The notes: generated from the sequence alone by a model not told the origin. A DNA stretch of 64,000 nt from Archilochus colubris (GCA_023079485.1 CM041085.1:96669115-96733114); one strand, 5' to 3'; shown: positions 24,485-38,675, numbered from the stretch's first letter. Made by a program: numbers and translations.

Positions 24485-27400
24485 GTGTGAAATCCGGACT
24501 GCGAGGACTGATACACTGCAATGTCATGAGAGAAAGACCCAACAAACTTCCAATAAAAAATATTTACTCTGTCTTAATTCTAAATTACTCTGTTTCTTTA
24601 CCCATTTCATACTGAAGAAATACACAGCAATAATTTCCCAGGAATGCATGTAAACCTTTAGTTTACACTGCAATTCTACTTGCTAATATAGCATGTTAAT
24701 GGTTAATGATGAATTTTCTTTTTTTTCCTAAATATCCTGGTGTCACCAGCTGCTTCCTTTGTAATTTAGGGAGCCTCAGGAGTAATAAAAATGCAATTTT
24801 TTTTATAACAAATTTCAATGTATATCATAGCAGTGAATTTAATGACCATTTCCACACACAAGTTAAAAGTATTTAGGCAATAATTCAATGGAATTTTGAT
24901 CTCTGCTCCAAGTGTTCATATAAGCACAAAACCAAACAAACCAACTACTCTTAGTAAGAACATCTAAATCTTTTGAAATCTTGAAATAAAAATAGTTCTT
25001 AGAGAGCATGGCAGGTGCGTGGTTTTATATTTTATGTTGCTTCATTCATAAAGTTTGTTCAAAACTCACTAAATGAAAGAAGACTGAGACAATACATTGG
25101 TTTGTTCTGGTATTTTTCAAACGCACATTTCTGAAGGAAATTCTAAAGCCACAAATCCAATTTTACTAAGGAAATAGGACAGACCACTTTGTAGACATAA
25201 CACATTTCAGCTATGACTGTTTTCTTATTGTGAAGATAAAATTTAGAATAATGCTATTTATTTTAATATATATAGTTCATTTACTTCTGTCAAGAGCTTT
25301 CAATTAAAAAGCTGCATTCATGGACCCCTCAAATTCTCAACCTGTTTATTGTAGAACAATAATGGAGAGATTTGGTGCTTGATTACCACAGGACAAATGT
25401 TGTCACCAAATATTTATGAGTACAGTTGAAACTGCAAGACAGCAGCATCAAGCACTGCTCAACATTTTTAGTCTGTCTGAGCCATGAACACCCACTGAGC
25501 TGGCACAGCAGTTCAATTTAGCTAAATGAGCATGTCCCAGATAAACTCCCAGGAGTGAGGTAAAACTTTGATACCAAGCTCAAAATAATGGATCCCAGCA
25601 TCCTCACAAGTGTTACCCCCTGTACTTATTTTTCTTAAGCTGAGGTGGACCAATCTTTTCTTTGCTGTACTCGCAAGAGTCTCGAACTAAATAGTACCTA
25701 GGCAGAGCACATGGTATCTTGTTTAACTGAGTATCTAGAGTTTCTGTCACATTGTTGTGATATACAGGGGAGTGGGCAAGGTGACCATTTCCCACCTCCC
25801 CATCCAGTCCAAAGCTGGAACATTAGAAGAAAGACAGACAAAGAAATTATTCATTTGTTCTTTCTATATAAGTTCAGATTTACAGAAAATTGTGACTGTG
25901 CAACATGAAGAAATGAGTTTTAAACTTAACATTTTTTATTTTTAAAATCATGTTAAGTGTTCTAGCACTGCAGAACCTCAGACTTCTTACTCCTACTGCT
26001 GATTTCTTTGGTTTGTCAGGAAAATCAGGTGAATATCAGATACCTGATTTAGGGACAACAGGGGGTTTTCTATTTATTTTTTCTTACTCAGCTGATTAGG
26101 CTTTATTTCTATATTGCTTCATAGTTAACAGATGCATAGCAGTTACCATGTGTTAATTTCATAATCATCATATTAATGGTGGTATTCCTTCTCTCAGGTA
26201 ACATTCAGTTATAAATTGCATCTCAATTACTTTTCTTCTGTCTGTTGTCATCAGGAAGATGCCATTTCCAGACACTTATATGGCATTCTCTCTGTATTGG
26301 TATCACTTCCAGCAGCTGTCTCCACAGATACTAAAGGAGTTTATCCTGCATCTATTTCCATCATTCAAATAACAACACCTAATAAATTATGTCTTTCAAT
26401 AGTTTTTTTTTATTTCCTTCTTTAATGAAAACTGTAATATAGGTAAAGCCATCTAATATAAAATGTTTTCCCTGTTACATTCTACAAAATCTTCTACAAC
26501 ACACAGGATGAAACACATAGTCATCAGCCCTTTCCCCTTTGTTGCCAGTGATCCAAGGTGCCTGTTTCACCTGCTCTTTATACAGGTTTTTATTCAGGTT
26601 TTGACTGTACAAGTTAATCTATAAAAATAACATGTATTGCCTCATTTCAGGTCCTCCTCCCAGGACTACTTCAGTAGAAATTTTCTGTCTGCCTGTGTAG
26701 CCATCAATCTCTCAGATTTCATCACCTCCTGTCTGAGACCCTTCCTCTCCAAGCCTCTTCTGCCTGTTACTCCTAACCAGACCCCAAGTTGTTTCTTCCT
26801 TTTGTTTCTCTTTCCTTCAAGATAGAATGAAAGATCATTCTTTCCCAAGTCTATTAGATCCTCATCTTTTCCCTCAAACTTCCACAGAGGAAGATCCCTA
26901 CAGGGTCTGATTTAGTAGCAACTCATCCCTGGGAAGCAGAAAATCTAATCCAGACTTATGTCCCTACTAACAATCTGTTTATTCTGGGTGCCTAAATGAA
27001 AGTTCCAAAATATCTTGAGTCAAATATGTGACAAACTGTCTGATCTGAAGCAGTCATCCACTGGAGAAGACTTAATTTCTAGATATCTAAAAAGAAGCAT
27101 TGCTTGGTAGAAATGCTATTCTTTTGTGGAAATTTTGATTCTACTTAGGAAGAAAGCAGGCTACTGTTGTCTTTCATTGAAAATAAGGTATATCTGTTTC
27201 AGCAAAACCTCCAGAAGAAAAACATAAAGAGGAAACATTGACTTGAGAAATTGCATGGATTGTAATATTTAGAACTGCAATAAGTAATTTGGGTTTGTAG
27301 GTAAGTTTTGACATGAAACTTCATGTCTTCAAAATTTTGCATTATCCTCTATTCTAGTGATTCTGACTATTACATTATGTTTTCTATCCCTCCATTCATA

Positions 27401-28959
27401 TTTCTAATGTTTCAGTTCTTTGTTTTTTTCTACTTCTGCTGTCCTCCCACTTCATCACTAAGTGGTTGCTTTTCTAGAAAGAATCATTAGCTCAGATAAA
27501 AGCTGCAAAAATATGCATTAAGTTATTTACACTATACTGTAGTCTGAGTTGGATGTCAGGTTGCTACCAAAGAAATGCAAGAGCAAATTTCTGAATCTGT
27601 GTTAATAAGCATAGAGATTCAGTCTGCAATGAAGCTGTGATATGTGTCCATATATGAGAATCTGGCCCTATGAATCCACAAATGATTTTTTTTTCCAACC
27701 TTTAAGTCTGTTTTATAATAACAAGTAAAGCTATTAAATGAAATCATATCTAACATAACAGTTCCCGCACACCAAATAATACCTCTCAGTCTGGCACAGA
27801 ATAGGTTTTGGAATATCCAGTGCCTCTATCATTCTGCATGATTTAAAGTTAAATTTTGTGAGATAGAGAATCAAATGTTGTGTGAAAATCTGCATAGATA
27901 TACACAAATGTCATGCTCTCCACATCTACCCTATCTTTGCTATATATACACAGACTCATACCTGATGTTTGTCTTTTTAGTAAATGATGGAAACCTGGGA
28001 CATTTCACTTGAAGATTTTTTTTTCATAGTCACATACTATGGTTGGTTGCAAGACTTATGAAATGAACATGCTGAGTTTTCATTATACTGCTTATTATTT
28101 CTTTTCAAGATATACTTTGTAGGCATGCAGTTCATCATCAAATTACTCCCTGACTTCTTATCTTCACAAATATTCCTACTGAAATACCAGCCAACAGAGA
28201 CATAAAAATAATCTTCTCTGTCCTGTAGCAAATTCAAAACTGCAGGTATGTGGAAAGGAGACAGATAAAGATGGAAAAGAGTAGATATTAATATGATGCC
28301 ACATCGTAACTCTAAAGAGATGCCTTCTGCAATGCAATAATGGTTAAATTTTTTAATCTTATGAATTCCTATTTTGATATAGTGTAATTCCAATAATGTG
28401 CTCATTCAAATTAGTGCAAATAACAATGAGAGTACATTTCTTGTCAAAATTATATTCTTCTATTAACCTATAGTTCTGTTTAGTAATTTTTAATTATCAG
28501 TCTTCTATACTAAATTGAGTATGCTCACTGATTACTTTTTAAACATCTGAGTTTTATCAGATCATAACTTATGAAATTTATCAGTACTCATTACAGCTTT
28601 TTCACAGCTATTAAACACCTTTGTGTTACTATATATTCTTTAACAGATGTCCAAGAACCATCCAAATGCTGTCTTTGGATTTCATGCATATGTTAGCAAA
28701 AAAGTTCCATATTTAAAGTTATGAATAGTTATATATCAGAAATATTAATTTAGCTACTTTTCTATCTAAAGGATCTTACAGAATGCATTAAAAAAGAAAT
28801 TTAACCTTAATTATTCTAGTACCTCTGCAAGGATGGTTATTTTTCTGTAAGGGGTCCATAATGAATGACAGCATCAATACTTTCAAAGTAGTTTCTCATT
28901 CCACATCACAATCAAGTTTATGCTTTCAGTAGTCTTTTCAGGATGGATTATGGAGTTAA

Positions 28960-29190
28960 AGGAAAAAAGGGTCACCTGTCTTGGCTGTATCCCCTCCTAA
29001 TTCCTAATTCCTTGTGCACCATCATCCCACTCACTGGTGGGGTAGTCTGAGGAGCGGAAAAGACCTTGACTCTGTGAAACAATAAAAACATCTTCACATT
29101 CTCAACACTACTTTCAGAAGAAATCAAAACCATAGCCCCATACAAGCTACTATGAAGAAAATTAACTATTCCTCAGTCAAAACCAGCACA
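28960..29190 (-). mobile_element. Endogenous retrovirus LTR fragment, U3 start (family B)
   Basis: Reading the minus strand from 29190, the sequence begins TGTGCTGGTTTTGACTGAGG and continues with AGTTAATTTTCTTC and ATAGTAGCT, then an AAGGTCTTTTC-type segment and a purine-rich stretch. This is the pattern I know for the 5' end of a widespread bird LTR that begins TGTCCTGGTTT and has GGATAGAGTTAATTTTC next. Only the first roughly 230 bases remain. The TATA region, R and U5 are not recognisable to the left of 28960. No viral genes are present. The family is distinct from LTR family A. Confidence 0.7.
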
Positions 29191-31394
29191 GTGACATGAG
29201 ACACAGCATGAGGAAAATAAAAAGCTCAATCCTGATTGAATTATTCAAGCATTCCAAGACAATCCATCACAAACAGTAATACCTCTTTTGAACAAACTAA
29301 TAGGGAAAAAATATTCTCCAGTGCTGTGTATTAATTATCAGATACATAAGCAGCTGACGGCCACTTACTTTCAAAATGGGCTGACAAATTCCAGTAGGTG
29401 GAGAAGCTTCAGGCTTTTGCCACTAATCTACCATAGCCAAAACCAGAGAGCTTTTTCAGCTGCTGCCAGTCCTTCAGGTGTCTGATGACCACAGTGACCA
29501 ATGTCATTTCATAAAATTACTTCGTCTTGGTGGATTCAAATGACAGCAGAAACATAAAGGTAATCTTGGGAAGTGGGTCCTAGAAACATTTTTTTAAAAC
29601 CAAAATTTAAATAGACCTAACATTTTGAGTGTACACTTCTTTTACTTCAAATATACTCAAAGTCTTTCATAGAGTGATAAGTTGGAAGAATTTTTTTTAA
29701 ATTCACATAGAAGGATTAGGATTTGAAATAAAACCTGTTTTCATCCAGCTAACTCTCAGAATCAGTTATCATGTCTCTACTTAAATGTAAGCATACTGGG
29801 CAGTAAGAGATTTTTTGCTTGCCTATTCTGTAAAATAATGTTTTTCATTGTTACATGTTTTATTTCTGAGTCAAACAGCTATGAAGATATTTGATTTACC
29901 AGTATGGAAGCTAGTTCATTATACAGTTAATTTTAAAGAAAAATACATTCCTTTCTGATTGGTATTGTTTTCAGGTAGAAGGCCCTGTTTCAAGTCATTG
30001 ATTTGATTGATGTGAATTACCCATTAGTGATGCCTGTCTGTCTTCACTATCTACAGATGGGAACTACCTAACAACATTCATCTAACTGAGGCCGGGTAGC
30101 TTAATTAAGGGAGTAGATCCACGTGGAAATATTCTCAATATTCCAATATTCTCACTTCCAATGTCTGAAGATGATTAATGCGTGTTTTGCGTAGCATTTC
30201 CAGGTTGACACCACAGTTCATTCTTCATCTTATTAAATGATCATACCACAGAATTATTATATTCCATGCCTTAAATGTGAGGAAAACAAAAGGAAGAAAC
30301 AGAAGCTGGACGTTAGTTCACATAAGGGGAGTCAACGATATTCAAGTATCTAAAGTTTCAGTTCTACTGCATCCCTTCAGCTGCCGTTATCTTTGAAGAT
30401 TCCTATAGGTTCTAAGTGTCCCTATATTTTCAACATAAATGGACATGTTATAGTTTTGGTCCCAGACATGCACAAAACATGTCAAACTTCTCATGGTTAG
30501 GCTTATCTTTGGCTATCCCATTTGAGGACTTCAGCCTGGTAGCTAAACAAAAGCTCAGCAGCAAAAGGCAACAACCATCATTACACAATTCCTTGTAAAA
30601 TTAAGTACGGAAAAAAAACAAAAACAAAACAAAACAAAACAAAAAAAACAAAAAAAAACAAAAAAAAAAAAAAACAGTGGCTAGTTCCAGCTTTAAACTG
30701 CATGATTTCTACAGCAAGCAGATGAAACACGGAAGAAGAAAGTAAAGTGAAGTTTGTCATACAGTAAATAACAGGTGCATTAAATGCTTTTACGTATTAT
30801 TCACTACACAATAGCTGAAAGAGGCACAATAATGTCCATTCAGGTTATAAAATGTGTTTTCTTGTTTGTTTTTGTTTCTTTCTGTGTAACAAGATAACAA
30901 GCAAAAAAATCCCATCTGTTTTACTTATTTCTTCTTTGTATTGTATCTAATGCAATATTCATTATGGAAAATGCACACTTGGAAGGAGTTTTATTATGAT
31001 TATTTTAACATTTGTGTGATACAGCTTGCATACTGCAATACTGCCTTTAGGAATTCTCATGTAGTTTTACAGAAAGGTACTAGCATATCCTGTGTCTATT
31101 TTAATATGAGATGATGAAAAAAAGAACAATACACAACTACTTCTCTAATTTTTATAGATGTAAAGAAAGATTATACTAAGCTACCTAGTGGAAATCCCAT
31201 TTCCTGATCATTTTAAAGTCATATAACAAGATGACCATAAGAACTTCTCAGGTTGTTCTTGGATTTTAAAAACAGGATTCACTGCCAGACAATGAACTGC
31301 AGTGAGGTTATAAAAGCAATAGGAGAGATTTGTAGCTAGAAGAAAGAAGGTGAAAATATCAACTGAGGTGTAAATATCACACAGCATCACAAGT
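29191..31394. other. Unique AT-rich non-coding DNA
   Basis: No gene supported. It contains the 65-base A-rich tract at 30611-30675 and otherwise no repeat or RNA signal. Confidence 0.65.
30611..30675 (+). repeat. (AAAAC)n / A-rich microsatellite
   Basis: This is the longest A-rich tract in the window. AAAAC pentamers grade into longer A runs separated by single C. No LINE or SINE body is joined to its left side, so it is probably a simple repeat and not an element tail. Confidence 0.9.
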
Positions 31395-32095
31395 AATCAC
31401 AGAACAGTTTGCTTAGGAAAATACCATCTAAGATCCGCTAGTCCAACCTCCCTTCCATGAGCAGGGACATCTTCCGATAGATCAGGTTTCTCAAAGCCTC
31501 ATCCTGACCTTGAACACTTCCAGGGATGGAGCATCAACAGTAGATCTGAGCAACATATTCCACTGTCTTTTACTCAGTGAAGAATTTCTCCCTTATACCC
31601 AGTCTAAATCCACTTTTTTCCAGTTTAAAAAAACTTGCCTCTTGTCCCATCACTACAGGCACTGCTAAAAAGTCTGTATCCAACTTTCTCATAGGTCCCC
31701 TTTATGTATTGATAGACCAAAATAAGGTCTTCTCTTCTTCAGGCTGAACCACCCCAACTCTCTCAGCCTTTATTCATAGGAGAGGTGCTCCAGCCTTCTG
31801 ATCATTTCCACAGCTCTCCTCTGGACCCACTACCACTGGTCTATGTCTTTCTTTTACTGAGGAGCCCAGAGGTGGATGTAGTACTCCAACTGGGGTCTCA
31901 TGAGAGCATAGTAGAGGGGTAGTGGAGTAGACTCACCTCCCTCAACTTTCTGGAGACACTTTTTTTCATGCAACCCAATATATGATTTACTTTCCTGTTT
32001 GCAAGTGCCCACTGCCAGCTCATATCTATTTCTTCATCCACCAGTATATCCTGAAGTTCTCTGCAGGGCTACTCTCATTTCCTTCATCAATCAGC
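31395..32095 (-). mobile_element. CR1 LINE, 5'-truncated copy
   Basis: The plus strand shows the reverse complement of a CR1: AATCACAGAACAG at the 3' end, then TAGTCCAACCTCCCTTCCAT, CTTCCAGGGATGGAGCATC, a TTGTCCCATCAC block, GGTGCTCCAGCCTTCTGATC, GGATGTAGTACTCCAACTGG and a distal CTGCAGGGCTACTCTCATTTC. These correspond in order to the 3' UTR and then progressively more upstream parts of the ORF2 C-terminal domain. Frames are broken by indels and no open stretch over 60 codons remains. It ends before the polymerase core. It is moderately old. Confidence 0.92.
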
Positions 32096-33371
32096 AATGA
32101 AGAACTAAGGTGGAGTTAATGTGGTCCAAGATCCATCTGAATGAACACAGACCTTTCTATCTTAAAATAAACTTTGGCCTAGGACCCATCTCTGGACTGT
32201 GTACTCCACAATGTCTTGACTGGAAAATTCACTATCAGGTTTTATGATTTTTAAATAAATTCTGCTTAGAGTTGATCAAATCAAATCAATACACAGAAAT
32301 TTCTTATAAAGTCTCTATAGCTGAAAATCATACTGAAATACTTAAAGTTTAATTAGAATAAAGAATTATTTTGGCCTGATATTTTGATTAAAATACTTAG
32401 CAAACAAAATATTTAGAGTTGACAGGTTAACATAAAACTACAGTAAATCCCAATGCAGAGAACCTAAAAAAATAATCAAAGGCTACAAGAACATCTGAAA
32501 TCAAAAAGGAGTTGGAGTGCTGTTTTTCTCTTTCCTCCCCATGCTCTCAATGAACATGGATGTCAATTACAAAGGTAATGCTCTGATGTTTAGTGTTGAA
32601 AGGTTTTTTCTAATGTATACTGCTCAAAGCATTATTCTCTAGAAAACAAATTTCTATCTACCCACTGTGTATAACTCAATCAAGCACTTCCTGACAAGGT
32701 GTAAAGAGACAGTGTTTTGATGTTTCCTTCCGTGAAATACATTTTTTAAAGTTTTTTTTCTTTTTACATTTCTTGTCTCTAGCCTTCTTAGGTTTGATGC
32801 TTTATCCTTTGTGAAATGTTCTTGCATTTCTGATATCTTTTAAATCCTACAGTCATGCCGTAGGTTTAAGATATTTTCTTTTAATCTGCCTTTATTGTCA
32901 GTCACACCATGTGTCTTTGATGTGCAAAATACTCATAAGTCACTTAAACCTGGTCCAATTAGTATATTCACTGGCTGTTTGTTTTTATACAATCCATTTT
33001 TCATTCCATTAGATGCGTTCAGCCCTTCTGTCCAAATTCCTACCATTCTTAACAATGTTATAAATTATGTGGGGTTTTTTCATATCTGTGAAGTCTTTGT
33101 AACGGAAACATAATTTGTGAAATACAGTTATATAGCAGAAAAACAGCAGACATCTGGATGTATCAAGGGATACATAATAGAATACATGGAACCTTCAACC
33201 TTATGGTGCTGCTTCAATTGTCCTAGGTCAACACTAAGCAATTTTTAGCCGTTTTTTCATGTGCTAAATTGCTGGCCTCAGTTAATTTCTTAGACCAAAT
33301 GTGAGACAGCATTGTGGTATATTTAGAGGTATGTTCAGCTGAAAAGAATTGTGTCACCAATGACAGAAATT
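32096..33371. other. Unique AT-rich non-coding DNA
   Basis: Spacer between two same-orientation CR1 copies. No other signal seen. Confidence 0.65.
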
Positions 33372-33860
33372 GTAGAATCATGGAGTACCAGTTGGAAGGG
33401 ATCTCAAGGATCATCACCTTTCTTGGCAAAACCACAGTCTAGATAAGATGGCCTAACACCCTGTCCAGTTGAGCCATAAAAGAGCCCAGTGCTAGGGAAT
33501 CCACCACTTCCCCAGGGAGAATTTGTTCTCATTGAAAAAAATTTTTCTCTTGTACCTAATCAGAATCTCTCCAGCAGTAACTCGCACCTATTATTCACTA
33601 TCTTTCCACATGACTTCTTGTAAAAAGGTAGTCTCCACCTTCAATTACTGGAAAATTATTGTGAGGTTTCCCCTAAGCCTCTTTTCTCAAGGCTGAACAA
33701 ATCCATTCTCTCAGCCTTTCCTCATATGGCAGACTTTCCAGTCCTTTGATCGTCTTCATGGCCCTTATCTGCACTCTCTCCAGCCTGTTCACATCATTTT
33801 TGTAGAGCAGGGACCAAAACTGAACACAATATTTCAGGTGTGGAATATAATAACCTGTAG
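33372..33860 (-). mobile_element. CR1 LINE, 5'-truncated, older copy
   Basis: It starts on the left with TAGAATCATGGAGTACCAG and GTTGGAAGGGATCTCAAGGA, the reverse complement of a CR1 3' end of the same type as the copy at 22.0 kb. Minus-strand translation near 33680-33840 gives the ORF2 C-terminal wording HLKYCVQFWSLLYKNDVNRL, then RVQIRAMKTIKGLESLPYEE. Several frameshifts separate the blocks. It lacks endonuclease and polymerase. Confidence 0.92.
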
Positions 33861-36800
33861 TTCGCCAGTTTTCTACAAAACTCCCATGGCTCCACATCTA
33901 GAGTACCATGTCTGGTTTTGGACTCTTCACCTCAGTACAAATGCTGACTTCTTGTGCAACAGATTGGTAAACAGCTCTCTTACAACTGAGTGAAAAGTTT
34001 ATGGGTACATTCAAACTCTACACAAAAGTAGCCACACATTATAAAAAATCATTAGTATAAGTTTAAATAATACATTAGCCTGCCATTTACAAATAGTTAA
34101 TACAGGTAATTTTTGTTTTGTGGAAGTAAGAAGAGGATTCTTTCCAGGAGAATTCATGGTTCTGTTGACTACCAATGTAAAGTACCCTTGCAAGTTAGCA
34201 TAGCTAAAGCCATAATTTAAACCTGAAAGCATATACAGTAATGTTTTGATAATATAACAAATAAAAAAAAATATCTTGTGCACTGAAGACGTGTATTATG
34301 CCTGCAGGGTTAAATAAAAAATTCTGTTGCCTTAACATGTTACCATGAGAATTCCTGGTACCTGTTATTACTCTCTTTTCTCTCCACAAAATCACAAGAT
34401 TTATTTATCTACCTGTACACTGTTTTGTTATTTTATATTTAGATGGGAATAAACTCAACTATTCTTAGTCACTGAAAAGCAAGACATATGAAGCTCAGCT
34501 GGGCACCCTTGGATTCCTTTTGCTCTGAAGCACATTTTATGTGGCATGATCCAGACACGTTTGGATGAGGTGAATCACCCTATGAAGATGCCCATTTTTC
34601 TCTACTGTCTATAAAGTCTTCATTGAATAAGTTTCATAGGTATAAAATAGAAAAGATTAATCCACTCTAACTCATTAGTGCATGTTTTTTGTTTGCATTT
34701 TAATAGCACATTAGTACATTTTGCATTATGTTGCTTATTCTGCAGCCATATAAATCAAAACAACAAACGATATTACTGCACTGCGTTTTGTAGGGTATCT
34801 GGTACTTGCCATTTTCTCTCTCTCTGTGAGCTGCATCATTTTATGTCCTCAGGTTATGTTGTCTTCACAGGGAGAAAAAACAAATTATTTGATGGCAGCA
34901 TTTAGGTATAAGGATCATTTACTAGGCCATGAAAACAATACTCCTAGGAAAAGAATATAACGTAAAACAACTATCAGGCATTCCTCCTTTTCCTTTTCTC
35001 CTCCATCCCCTTAGGTTTATTATTCAAAGTGCCACACCATAAATATTTCTCAAATATTTCCTTATTCAAAGGGGAAATAATGCATTTTTAAGTCTCTAAA
35101 AGCAATATATAATTGTCTTTTTTTCCTCAGTGTTCCTTCTGTCCTACAGCTTTTATCACTAAAATTGTCTGTGAAATTATTACCTAAAGCTTAACTAGAA
35201 TAAACGTAGGGGTTGAGGTGGAAAGTTGTCTTTTAAACTATGTTTCAGTCCAAAATATAATGAGATAAAGTTTCATCACTGTCATCTTTACCTTCTGATA
35301 TTTAAAATGAGATTTGAGAGAATGGGATTTATGATATGAGGCACAGGAAGCATGATACTTTTGAAATAAGAGCTAGATTTATTCTTTTATATGATGTTAT
35401 GGTTTTACAGTTTTACTTTTTATTTCTTAGAGGAAAAGTAATTGATTGTCTGAAGCAGTGAGTGCAGGGCAGACACAGTAAAGCTCTGACTGAACTCCAT
35501 GTCTACTCGTTGTATAATTTGAGTTTCCAAAACTTCTTTTTATTTAATGGATCTGGTAGTAATCATTGCTTACTTGACTTTCATGCAGTTATACAGTCTT
35601 TCTTTGCAGGAAGATGGTATCTCTTTGGGAGGATCTACATTCACTTTCCATGTAAATTATAATTATTTTATACAATGAAGTGAAGCCAAGAAAACACTTC
35701 CAGTCTCAGGTGCTTATTCCCAATATGGAAAGTTCAGAAAGGGGATAGTCAGCCTTGAGGTAATGTTATTTACATCAGTAATTTTTATGGCTTTCTGAAC
35801 AAAGGAATTCAACATTACCAGTACTGATTGCCTATAAAATTATTGAAAAGAATTCAATAATACATAAATAATTAAAGTTTTACTTTTCTTCACATTCCAT
35901 TTTGTGTCTTCTATGTCATTTGTTATGCAGAAGATGCAAATAAGCACTTGGAAAACAATAACAGCAATTCACTTGTTACTATACATAGGATATTCACAGT
36001 TATACGTCTTGAATATGATTTTAACAGAATTTCAGACATAGTGAATTTCACACCAAAAGAATAGCACATGTCAAGGATTCTTTTTTTCTTGCTCAAATTA
36101 AAGTCCTAATTGTATTACCCTGTCATATCTGGGGCTGTCTTATGGTGCTACAAAAGGAAAATGATGAATTTGTGAGATACACTTCGTGTGCCCCGGAGAG
36201 TGAAATTAGAGGAATATGTGCAGAGTTATTTTCCATCAATAAATGAATATTCAGAAGCTATAAGATTCAGTCATATTTTGAATTTGCATTTCCCTGAAAA
36301 TATCTCTCTATTAGATATACATAAAAAGCATTTTATTTGCTTTCAGAGGACTAACAGTCTGTCTTTGTCAGACATTGTGATATATCATCCAGACTTGAGT
36401 GTCTACACAACATTCTCTTAAAATATTTAAAAGTGGACACAGAGACTTAGACTCAACGTATTCTACAGTGCTAACTGCTAAGAAAAATTTATCACATATT
36501 CTACCATAGTTTCCTTCTGTGGAAAAATAACTGACAACTTTCTTAACCCTCCGTTCTTATACAAGCATGCAGACACTTATTTGCCACTTTGCTCTGTACA
36601 GTGTTATTTTAAGTAAGCCAGTTTAATATGCTTTAGCAGAAAACAAAAATATCTATAAATCACTTTAGAAAATATGAAACATAATTTCTATACATAACTG
36701 TCTATTTTCTTTCTGTCAGGATAGACAATCTGCAAGTAATAGTTGTTGCACAGTTTGGCCATGAACAGAATGCATAAAGCAACAATAAACTCATATCAGC

Positions 36801-37858
36801 AAAGAGGGAAAAAGACTGTGCTGGCTGAAGCACAAAGAAAGAAAGAAAAAAAGTGCTGTAGGAGCACAAAATATATAAAACAATGTATTAAACTTGTCCA
36901 TCTCTCTTGCCATCACTTCCTAACTGCAAAAATATTTTGTTACTGAATTGCCTAGAGACAAGACAATTTTTACATTGCATCAGTGTAATGCCATTTACAT
37001 TATGCCTACACACAGCAACATGCAGATGCTGCCTTTTGGGGTTATCAGTCTAATTTTCCTCCACTCTGATACAGCACTAGGTAAAAAAACCATGCATCTA
37101 ATCTTCTTCTTTACATGAGCAGGGCTCAAGGGCTTTCTGTTTCTTCTGCAGTCTACCACAGAGGATTTCACTAGGTTCTGAAAATCCAGTACATTCTCCA
37201 CATCACTGTAGGGCTGAAGAACTAAGCTGGAAAGATAAAGGGAATTTATCTAATATACAATTAAAATACTCATTTGGGCTAATCTTTAGGATAAGTTGAA
37301 ATTTTTGTATTAGCAAATGTATGTAGATATTTTTGGTAGTGCTGTACAAGCAATTTAAAAGCTTGAATCTTCTTTGTCTGAGTAAATTCTTCGTGCCTCT
37401 ACACCCAGGATGTAGCTGTTACACTGGAAAGTACAATTCTTCTAGAAAATGTGTTAATGGTTGGATCCAAATCTCACATACAGAAGCATTTTTCCTCTTC
37501 TTTTATACTAAATTAAATAACAATTAAATGAATTTGTATTTAATCATAGCTAGAACAATAGGATCCTCCTCCCAAGGTACAGACCACTGTGTCAGAGTAT
37601 GAATGGAAGTTTAGCCACGTAGTCTGAAAGATTTCCTCTGAGACTTTTTGCAATTGTGATGGTTTTGGCATTGTTTTGATTACAGTTGACTGTCTGAGTA
37701 TATGTGGGATGAACCAGAAAGCAAGCTGACAGTCAGATAAGCAGTGTTTGGTCTTTGGAGAAATAAAGTTCCTTTAAGTACAAGACTGCTTGGAAAGACA
37801 GTTTTAATTTCTTAACAAGGAAACTTTTGTGTTTTCTTTTTCCTTGAAAAGTATGCGT
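33861..37858. other. Unique AT-rich non-coding DNA
   Basis: No gene supported. Open frames are at most 90 codons, have no known domain and overlap on both strands. A GAAAG-type purine run lies near 36833-36852. Confidence 0.65.
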
Positions 37859-38675
37859 TATAGAATCATAGAATTTTCAGTGTTGGAAGGAACCTTTAAG
37901 ATCCCCTGCCATGGGCAGAGACACGTCCCACTAGATCTCATAGCCTGTCCAGCCTGGTCTTAAAAACTTCCAGGGATGGGGCTTCCACCGCCTCTCTGGG
38001 CAACCTCTTCCAGTGTCTCACCACTCTCATGGTGAAGAACTTCTTAGTTTCCAATCTAAATCCATGCACCTCTAGTTTGAATCCATTCCCCCAAGTCCTG
38101 TCACTACCCAACATCTCAACAAGTCCCTCACCATCTTGTAGCCCCCTTCAGATACTGGAAGGTTACAATAAGGTCTCCTTGGAGCCTTCTCCTCTCCAGA
38201 CTGAGTAACCCCAACTCTCTCAGTCTGTTCCCATAGGAGAGGTGCTCCAGCCCTCTGATCATCCTCATGGCCTGTCTCTGGACACACTCCAACACGTCCA
38301 TGTCTTTCTTGTAACAGGGGCTCCAGAACTGGATGCAGTACTCCAGGTGGGGTCTCATCAGAGCAGAGCAGAGGGGGAGAATCACTTCCCTCGACCTGCT
38401 GGCCACGCTTTCTCTTGATGCAGCCAAGGCTCTGGTCAGCTTCTGGGCTGCAAGTTTACAATGATGGCTCATGCTGAACTTCTCATCCACCAGCACTCCC
38501 AAGTCCTTTTTCTAGGGATGCTCTCAAGCCAGTCACTGACCAGCCTAAAATGGTGCTTCAGTTTGCCTCAACCCAGAAGCAGAACCTTGCACTTGGTCTT
38601 GTTGAACTTCATGAGGCTGGCATGGGCACACTCTCCAGCCTTTCACAGTCCTTCTGGATGGTTATAATCTCCCTA
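37859..38675 (-). mobile_element. CR1 LINE, 5'-truncated, longest minus-strand copy
   Basis: The left end TATAGAATCATAGAATTTTC carries degenerate octamers. Next come GTTGGAAGGAACCTTTAAGA and CTTCCAGGGATGGGGCTTCC, then the ORF2 C-terminal domain. At the right end CTTGCACTTGGTCTTGTTGAAC corresponds to the LFNKTKCK-type segment upstream. The element stops soon after, about 38675, and the sequence to 38790 is not recognised as CR1. Coverage therefore begins just downstream of the polymerase motifs, similar to the second half of the copy at 9.8-10.95 kb, but that copy's C-terminal deletion is not shared here. Confidence 0.93.
38128..38502 (-). pseudogene. CR1 ORF2 remnant, C-terminal domain
   Basis: An open minus-strand frame of 124 codons holds the standard order of the CR1 C-terminal domain: [61 protein letters not shown] and [12 protein letters not shown]. 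It includes the HLEYCIQFW block missing from the 10.3 kb copy. The frame is lost at its left end, where a frameshift precedes the 3' UTR. Non-functional. Confidence 0.9.

Larger units (their letters stand above)
22446..28959. other. Unique AT-rich non-coding DNA
   Basis: No gene supported. It includes a 14-base A run (22953-22966) and A-rich CAAAA tracts at 23368-23410 and 24457-24484. The longest open frame is 122 codons on the minus strand at 28037-28405. It is lysine/asparagine-rich, without a recognised domain, and I regard it as chance. Confidence 0.65.

Noticed and set aside
28037..28405. 122-codon minus-strand open frame
   Set aside because: AT-rich composition (Ile, Asn, Lys, Tyr), no domain and no splice or promoter context. 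Expected by chance at this window size.
30611..30675. A-rich tract as a possible poly-A tail of a processed pseudogene
   Set aside because: There is no gene-like sequence or AATAAA just upstream, and the AAAAC periodicity indicates a simple repeat.
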